Shown in pieces: positions 57,807 to 64,000 of a DNA stretch of 64,000 nt (positions are counted from its first letter, which is position 1; every line of letters begins with the position of its first letter). This DNA comes from Eucalyptus grandis. Taxonomy: Eukaryota; Streptophyta; Magnoliopsida; Myrtales; Myrtaceae. The notes beneath the pieces are model-generated. The model ran no database searches. It was not told the DNA's origin and worked only from the letters and a program-made list of their open reading frames with translations. The translations under genes and the position numbers were made by a program. The DNA lies in NCBI RefSeq assembly GCF_016545825.1, contig NC_052612.1:44685738-44749737 (forward strand), read 5' to 3'.

Positions 57807-60352
57807 TCATTTCATCTTCCTTCCGTCAATGTAAATCTCCGGGATGTGAGCAATCTTGCTCCAATCTTCACCGCTTCTAGCAGCAATTCTACTGCTTATT
57901 TCCCCGCAATCATCTATCCACAGCTCTCTCAATGTGGCAATGTGGCGAATTCCATCTGGTAAAGAGGACAATTTAGGACAGTCTTCAATCTTCAGTTTTC
58001 TCAGAGAAAAACAATTTTGCAGCCACTCAGGCAATGTGCCCAAGTTGGGACAATGCACAACATCAATTTTCTGCAGTGTTCTTGTAGAACCTTCGAGCCA
58101 CCTGGGAAAAGAAACTATCTTTGGTAATCCCACAAACATCACGGATCGAAGCCTCGACATGGAGCGTGGTTCATCACCTTCGCCTTCTGGCAGCTTCAAA
58201 TTCTCGCAATTGCAAATCCAGAGATTCTCCAATGCCTTCAAATTCTTGATGCATTGTGGTAAGGATGCCAACTTCGGACAACCTCCAATGAACAACTTAC
58301 GGAGCAACATGAGTGATTCCATGTCATTAAACAAGACCTCCAAATTCTTGCAGTCTCCAATGATTAGGCACCGCAAAGAGGTCAAGCATCCTATTCCCTT
58401 CTCTGGGAATCGTTGCTGTTTTGTGGTTATATCCAAAAAGCGGAGGTTGATCATACTCTTAATGTGTACAGGCAATTCCTCCAGTTCTTCGCACCCGGCA
58501 AGTCCTAAGCTCTGCAGATTGTGGAGCTCACAGATTGAATTGGGGAGTTTCTTGATACTACGGTTGCCGCATAAATGAAGATACCTCAATTGCTTTAGAC
58601 CACTGATTGAACTAGGCAGTTGGTCAAAGCTAGAGTCATGTAGATATAGCACTCTCAATTGCTTGAATCTCGAAATGCACATCTCTAGAAAGGACTCCCC
58701 AGTGGAACCCTCCTTTTTTATTGGAAACATGATGGTGCGAACCCTGCTGAGTTTGCTCAAGTAGCTAGGTAGTTCATCTTCTGGCAGAAGAGATGGATCC
58801 GAAAATGATATATGCTGAGTGGTCGGGGAAACATCCTGCGTGCGCATGTTCATGTTCACGTTGGATGATTCGGTTTGTGCCACCGAAATCGCAAGTTGGT
58901 GTATGAGGTCGTGCATTTTGAAGGTCAAGAACAAATAGTCTTCCACGACATCGTCGAAGAAGGATCTCGACCACAGCTCCTCCCAATACTGCTGTCCAAT
59001 CTCTTCCAGCTCCTGAGTATTTCCACTGGATTGAATAAGCCCGTTTGCGATCCATAGTTGGATCAGTTCCAGGTTGTTGAACTTGTAATTCTTCGGGAAT
59101 ATGGAGCAATAAGCGAAACATTGTTTCAAGTGAAAAGGCATTAGATCGTAACTTATTCTCAATGAAGGTAAAATACCAGTTTGTAATTGCAATATCTCAC
59201 TGTCTCGTATACATTCCCAGTTGCTCAGTTTGGTTTTTGAATACAGAAGGCTCCCTAGTGTCTTCACCGCCATAGGATTCCCTGCGCACTTGCTCACGAT
59301 TTCCTTGCCAATTGCCATAAGGTCTGGGTGATTCTTCTCTTGCCCTTGATCAAAGGCGCACTTCATGAACAAAGTCAAAGAATCCTCTTGTGAAAGGTTG
59401 GCCAAATTATGTGGGGGAACAGTGCCCATGGTTGAGACAATCGATTTATTCCACGAAGTCACAATGACTTTACTCCCTTCGGAGACACCTTCTAACAAAT
59501 CTCTCAGTCCTTCCCAATTTTCCCGACTAACTTCCCACACATCGTCCATTACCAACAAACACCTTTTGTTCTCCACAATGCTTCTTAGGTGATTTTGCAG
59601 CTTTTCAAGGCTCCAACTATCACATTTTGCTTCATGACTAAGAGACTCAATGATGTCTCTTATTATCTTCTTAACTTCAAAATCTACTGACATGGATAAC
59701 CAAACTTTGAGATCAAAATATTTGCTTATCCTATCATCCATGTAAACCCATTTAGCAAGAGTCGTCTTTCCAATACCTCCCATTCCAACAATTGAGATGA
59801 CACCTACCTTACCAACTCCATCATCATCCGTTCTCATCAATAGCTCTATTATCCTCTGCTTATCTTTGTTTCTTCCAATCACATTCGAAATAGTCACAAA
59901 AGAATGAGTTTCTTTCCATTGAACTATACTCTTGTCACAAACATTACTCGACAAGTGGAGCTCATTTTTCTCTTCGTTGATCTCAAGAAGTCTCTTCCTC
60001 AATTCTTTCATTTTGTTTGCCATCTCAAATTGGAAAATGAAGTTGGATAGCCATGAGAACCAGTAGTGTACCTTCCTTTTCGGCCTCGCCCGCCTCCACA
60101 AGGCCTTGCTTCGAATTCATCTAGCACGTCCTCGGCATCATAGCAAAAGTCTTTAACCTTTGACAGCCAAATCCTCACAGCTTGATTTGTTGTTTGCTTC
60201 TGCTCAGCATCAGCGAGCGTCTTCTTGATCATCTCTAGCAAGTTCTTGAGCTTGTCTTGGTCACCCTTGACGCCCAATAACTTTTGAATTTCTTCTAAAG
60301 CCGCTGAAACTAGTCTCCCCACAAGATAGACAACCTCAGTCATGGTTGTCAT
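57807..60352 (-). pseudogene. CC-NBS-LRR disease-resistance gene with one frameshift
   Basis: A plant intracellular immune receptor (RGA-like CNL) of about 850 aa. From the ATG at 60352: Rx-type coiled coil (KTLADAEQKQTT, then CYDAEDVLDEFEA), then at about 60106 the frame shifts as if one base were lost, and the second frame runs unbroken to the stop at 57807. It holds P-loop GMGGIGKTT, RNBS-A FDLKVWLSMS, kinase-2 CLLVMDDVWE, RNBS-B GSKVIVTSW, GLPL-like CAGNPMAVKTLG, RNBS-D CFAYCSIFPKNYKF and MHDLIHQLA. About ten leucine-rich repeats follow, from residue 480 of the second frame. The LRRs and NB-ARC look intact, so damage is recent, or the shift is an assembly error or lies at an unseen splice. 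The GLPL motif is altered (GNPM). It sits head-to-tail behind the DUF642 gene. Confidence 0.85.
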
Positions 60353-60359
60353 TTGTGTT

Positions 60360-60950
60360 GTTAGTTTTCGAGGAGGTTTAGCATAACCGTTGTGCAGGAA
60401 CTCATCTAGTTATCAGGAGAAGGATACAAAAAGAAGCATGATTTTGCCAGGAGATAGGAATATACATGGTGCAATGGAGTGTGTACGAAGTAATTCCAAA
60501 GTTTTGCATAGTTCACTCGATTCTTGGTGGATATCCGCAAGCAATTCGATGCTGCTCCATTTACATTTAGAATACCCTCGTCGGATGAAAGATGAAGCGA
60601 AAGTAGCCTGAATACTGCTACTTTCTCCTTAATCATTACTGCATTCCTTTCTTTGTTTTCTAATTCTTACAAGATAAATATTAGCACAGAAAAGAATAAG
60701 CTCCTTTTCATTGCTTGATCCCTGCATTATAGATGCCCACGTACTTCTACAAGAATGAGAATGATTGGCTTAGAAGAATGTGCTCTTTTCCCTTCACAAT
60801 TTTTGAAAATTGGATAAAGACTTTCTGACCATCATAAAATAACGGATTTTTTTTTTTTTTTTATAAAATGATTCTAGGTGTTTATGTTTATATAGCTGCT
60901 GTTTGATACATGTAAGAGTCGTATCGCATTTGCTACAACGGAAAAATGGA
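60360..60950. other. Upstream region of the NLR gene, no gene seen
   Basis: Probable promoter of the NLR. No domain-bearing frame was found on either strand and no clear TATA box was fixed. Confidence 0.45.
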
Positions 60951-61440
60951 AGTAAAAGGTAGAGGGTTGGCGATCTGGGGGAGGACTGCAACCCTTACTT
61001 GCACTCAATGAGGCCTAGTGACTCTAGTAATCCTTTGCTGGCCATCCCCCTCCATTGTTGGCCCTTTCCAGTGATGGTGGGGTGGTGGCGGTCAGCCCTT
61101 GCCATTTTCCTTTTTTTTTTTTTTTAAATATAATTTAAATAGCATTTAGATTAAAAATCATACTTAGACCAAAACGAAATTATTTTAACCTTATTTTTCA
61201 TGTTTTAGCCATGTCATTATCACATAGGAAAGAGAGAATTATAAAAAAAAGTCACGTCAGGATTTCTCCTTAGTAGAATTGAATTGAGTTAACAAAATAA
61301 TTTGATTGCACCTATTTGATAAGTTTTATAACTTAATTGTATTTTTTGTTAGTTTTAAGACTCAATTGCATTTTCATGATAAATTTTGGAAATTTCGGTA
61401 CTTGTATCCTGTATTCTTTTTAACACAACACATCCTCTAA
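60950..61440. mobile_element. Truncated GC-core TIR element, right arm only
   Basis: A GC-rich core (60960-61110, GGTGGCGGTCAGCCC) is followed by a right arm like that at 47090-47400: CATGTTTTAGCCA, AACAAAATAATTTGATTG, AGTTTTATAACTTAATTG. No matching left arm precedes the core, so it is one-armed. Confidence 0.6.
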
Positions 61441-62100
61441 GAAACGTTATTTTATACTCAGTCCAAGAGATCAAGTGTCCAAGAAACACAGAATGCAGTG
61501 AGACTTTCAGATAAAAAGAAGCATAATCCCATGTGTGGGAACGGGAGCACCAAATTACGCGTGAAGTGGGTCGGTCTGTCTTGTGAATTTTCAAAGGGTG
61601 CCTTGATTTTCCACGCACGCAAATTTATCAAAAGAAAATATTCTTATCATCAATAACAATTTATACTTAATTATTTTCATAGGTGATAAAAAATATTTTT
61701 CATTCATTAATATTTGCAAGTAAAATAAGTAATTATTTTTTGAAAAGTACATTTTATATCTAGATTTTTTCATAAAATAAACCCAACCAAATTTCATTTT
61801 AAATTTCTCGAAATGAAAAGTTATCAAAGTCTCAAGAAACTTCTTTGAGTTTGAGAAGTGCTTTAACATGTACCCATTTCGTACAAGCTTTGACTTGAAT
61901 CAAGCGGGCATGTGATGCCGTTGTGAACTTGTGATTCCTATGTTTGTCTAAAAGAACTTGATGAGAAAACACAATGAGAAATCAAGTACTTTTTTGAGTG
62001 GAAATGCCTCCGGTGAGGATGAAATTTAACGGCTTACACAGGCAGACACATATATCTACATATCTTCAGTGCACAACACACAAGCGAAAAAGAAAATGTT
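61410..62100. repeat. Second, decayed copy of the DUF642-promoter / NLR-3' block
   Basis: Same order and orientation as 56600-57540, with an AT-rich insertion-like stretch at 61620-61780. It leads into the NLR fragment at 62120, but the sequence corresponding to 57540-58845 is missing. Confidence 0.75.
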
Positions 62101-62119
62101 CGGTTTATGCCAAGCTATT

Positions 62120-62582
62120 GAGGAAAGGTCTGTGTCCACACGTTCACGTTGATTGATTTGGTTTGTGCCACCAAAATGGCGAGTTCATGTATGAGGTCGT
62201 GCATCTTGAAGGTCAGGAACGGAGTCTTCGACAACATCATCAAGGAAGATCTCAACCACAGCTCCTCCCAGAATTGCTGTCCAACCTCTTCCACTCCTGA
62301 TTATTTCCACTGGATTGGATAAGCTCGTTCTAGATCCACAGTTGATTAGTTCAAAGTTGTTGAACTGGTAGTTCTACAATAATACTGAGCAATAAGTGAA
62401 ACATTGTTTCAATTAAAACGACATTAAGATTGTAGCTGATTTCCAATAAGGTAAAATATTAGTTGGTAATTGCCATATCTCACTATCTCTCATTATTACC
62501 CCAAACTTACTCAAAATTTCCTTGGCTATTGCCAATAAGAAAAAGCCCCATGTCGATGCCATCATTGCTTGTTGACTAGATG
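62120..62582 (-). pseudogene. NLR pseudogene fragment
   Basis: Corresponds to about 58850-59310 of the complete NLR: the MHDL region, the winged-helix part (IQLW-like) and IRDSEIWQLPTNILP, which aligns with the intact IRDSEILQLQTGILP. Small deletions break every frame. All LRR sequence is deleted on the 3' side, and a LINE interrupts the 5' side at about 62583. Confidence 0.8.
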
Positions 62583-64000
62583 CTTTTTTTTTGGTCGAAA
62601 GCACTTCATTGATTAATACTGAGATGGTGGATTACAACTAGTATGAAAATCCAAACATAAGATAAGATAAAGTTCGTGCGGGGATGAGATACCCAGTTAC
62701 TCGGAAGAGAACCTGTATTGTGAGATTTGGTGATCCAATCGGCAGCTCAGTTTGATTGGCGTGGTTCATATCGCAGGGAGACATTCTTCATTTGGGCCAA
62801 CATTTCTCTACAGTCTAGGATACTTCATTTCGGCCCAAGATGGAATCCACAACCGGGAGACAATCGCTGGAGATGTACACGGGAGAGTCGGGCAAGTCAG
62901 TTCGTGTGCCTAAAAGGGTTTCTGTCAGAACAGTTCGAGTTCTCCTCAACCATTCGAGCACCTGTTGGACAGTTAGGGTTTCTCCCATGTGAGCCGATTG
63001 AGCTCGAATCTTTTGCGCGAAGCCTGTAACACACACCCCATCCTCTCCTCTGCATATTCTGGCAATGGATCCCTCTGATTTCTCTTCCTGTTAAGAGCAA
63101 TCGACATTTATCTTCAAGGCACCCAGATGTGGAGGTACCCAGGTATGCTGTTCTAAGGTCGTCGCTTTTTTTTGTGGATTCCACTTCTTGTAGAGTTGCT
63201 GGGAGAGAAGGGCTTCGTTGATGATCCGTGCTTGTGTTTTTTTTTTCCAGCCTTGAAAGATCAGAGCATTGCGGGCCTTCCAGATTAGCCAGAGGGTGGT
63301 CGCGAAAATCGTTTTTTGGCTTGCCTAGATGCTAGACCAAAGGTATTCACTTACCCATCGGTATGTTCTTGTTATAGAGGTTGGGGAAACATCTATGTTG
63401 ATATAATAGTTCTGCCATATTTCTCATGTCCACAGACAAAGCCAGAAGAGATGTTCGGAGGACTCTAGAAATTGGTGACATAATGGGCATGTCGACTCAG
63501 GTATGATTTTTCTCCGGTATAAATTAACTCTTGTAGGGAGACCTTCATTACATAAACTCCACATAAAATGCCTGATTCTGGGGGTAGTTTGTAAATGCCA
63601 GATTTCTGTCCATAGTTGTTTCGGTACCTATATGAAGAGGATGCATGGTTTTTTGTAATGTTTGTGTTGGCTGCTCGTAATTTATTATATCCGCTTTTGA
63701 TCTTATAATCCCCTGAATTATGCCTTGTCCATATTAGACGATCAGGTCTGGTAAATATGCTGAGTGTAGTTGCCTGAATTTCCTCTGAGATGTTGCTGTC
63801 AAAAAGCTCTATGATAAGTTGACTGTTCCATGCACGAGTAGTTGGATCAATAATCTCTGCCACTAGCTTAGGGTCATTTCGATTTGCCGGTCCACCAATT
63901 CTACCTGACATTAGCTCGATCTTCTCTCAAGTTGATAGATTTACCGTCCCCGACCTCCCATTTCAGATCAGGTTGTAGGGCATCACGACCGATTAAGATA
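62583..64000 (-). mobile_element. LINE (non-LTR retrotransposon) 3' end, running off the window
   Basis: Read on the minus strand from 64000: a zf-RVT-type region (63911-63465; DRLIWTRHNSGDYKIKSGY is the typical pattern), then an RNase-H-like domain (about 63110-62800; INVDCS-like start, ALAV-type helix, ISSDCLPVVDSIL near the end), then a non-coding tail and an A-run (8-10 T on the plus strand at 62584-62593). Frames are broken between and within domains, so it is dead. The reverse transcriptase and ORF1 would lie beyond base 64000. It inserted into the NLR fragment. Confidence 0.8.

Noticed and set aside
57856..58578. 240-codon plus-strand open frame
   Set aside because: Antisense of the NLR leucine-rich repeats, which explain its regular pattern.

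Overview
This is plant nuclear DNA: AT-rich, with many short exons joined by GT-AG introns, and with plant transposon families (MuDR-like, hAT, TRIM, SINE, LINE). It carries a plant CC-NBS-LRR gene, a plant-specific DUF642 gene and peroxisomal-type insulin-degrading-enzyme (IDE) genes. A woody rosid, possibly of the Myrtales, would fit the style of the repeats, but the sequence alone does not prove this.

Layout. (1) 33-14566, minus strand: 24 of 26 exons of an M16 metalloprotease gene (IDE copy A), cut by the left edge. Its introns carry a MULE derivative (about 5617-6578) and a TRIM (12615-12908). (2) 14850-29900: a transposon-filled spacer. It holds hAT-like low-GC elements, two hAT elements side by side at one target site (18305-19334 and 19343-19792), a degenerate MuDR-like element (about 19927-28019) with a GRF zinc-finger gene convergent to a broken transposase, and two long-TIR elements with GC-rich cores. 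(3) 30063-45470, minus strand: a complete IDE gene (copy B, 26 exons, 967 aa). A and B share every exon and phase, so they are a tandem duplication with a period of about 31 kb. (4) 45750-49600: AT-rich spacer with another GC-core element, a relic of a third IDE exon 1 and two SINEs. (5) 49690-53050, plus strand: a small unrecognised coiled-coil gene with a long 5'-UTR intron and an upstream ORF overlapping its start codon. (6) 54620-56542, minus strand: a secreted DUF642 cell-wall protein gene (3 exons, 370 aa). (7) 57807-60352, minus strand: a CC-NBS-LRR gene with one frameshift. (8) 60950-64000: a truncated GC-core element, a decayed duplicate of the DUF642-promoter/NLR block, and a LINE 3' end that runs off the window.

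The host genes do not form one pathway. IDE and DUF642 are also neighbours in Arabidopsis (AT2G41790 next to AT2G41800/AT2G41810), which suggests old microsynteny. The most notable points are the uneven divergence of IDE copy A around its intact zinc site, the MuDR-like element with a GRF/membrane-segment partner gene, and two hAT elements bounded by three copies of one 8-bp target site. I found no CRISPR array, rRNA gene or intact tRNA gene. Exon boundaries were worked out by hand from splice sites and reading phase.
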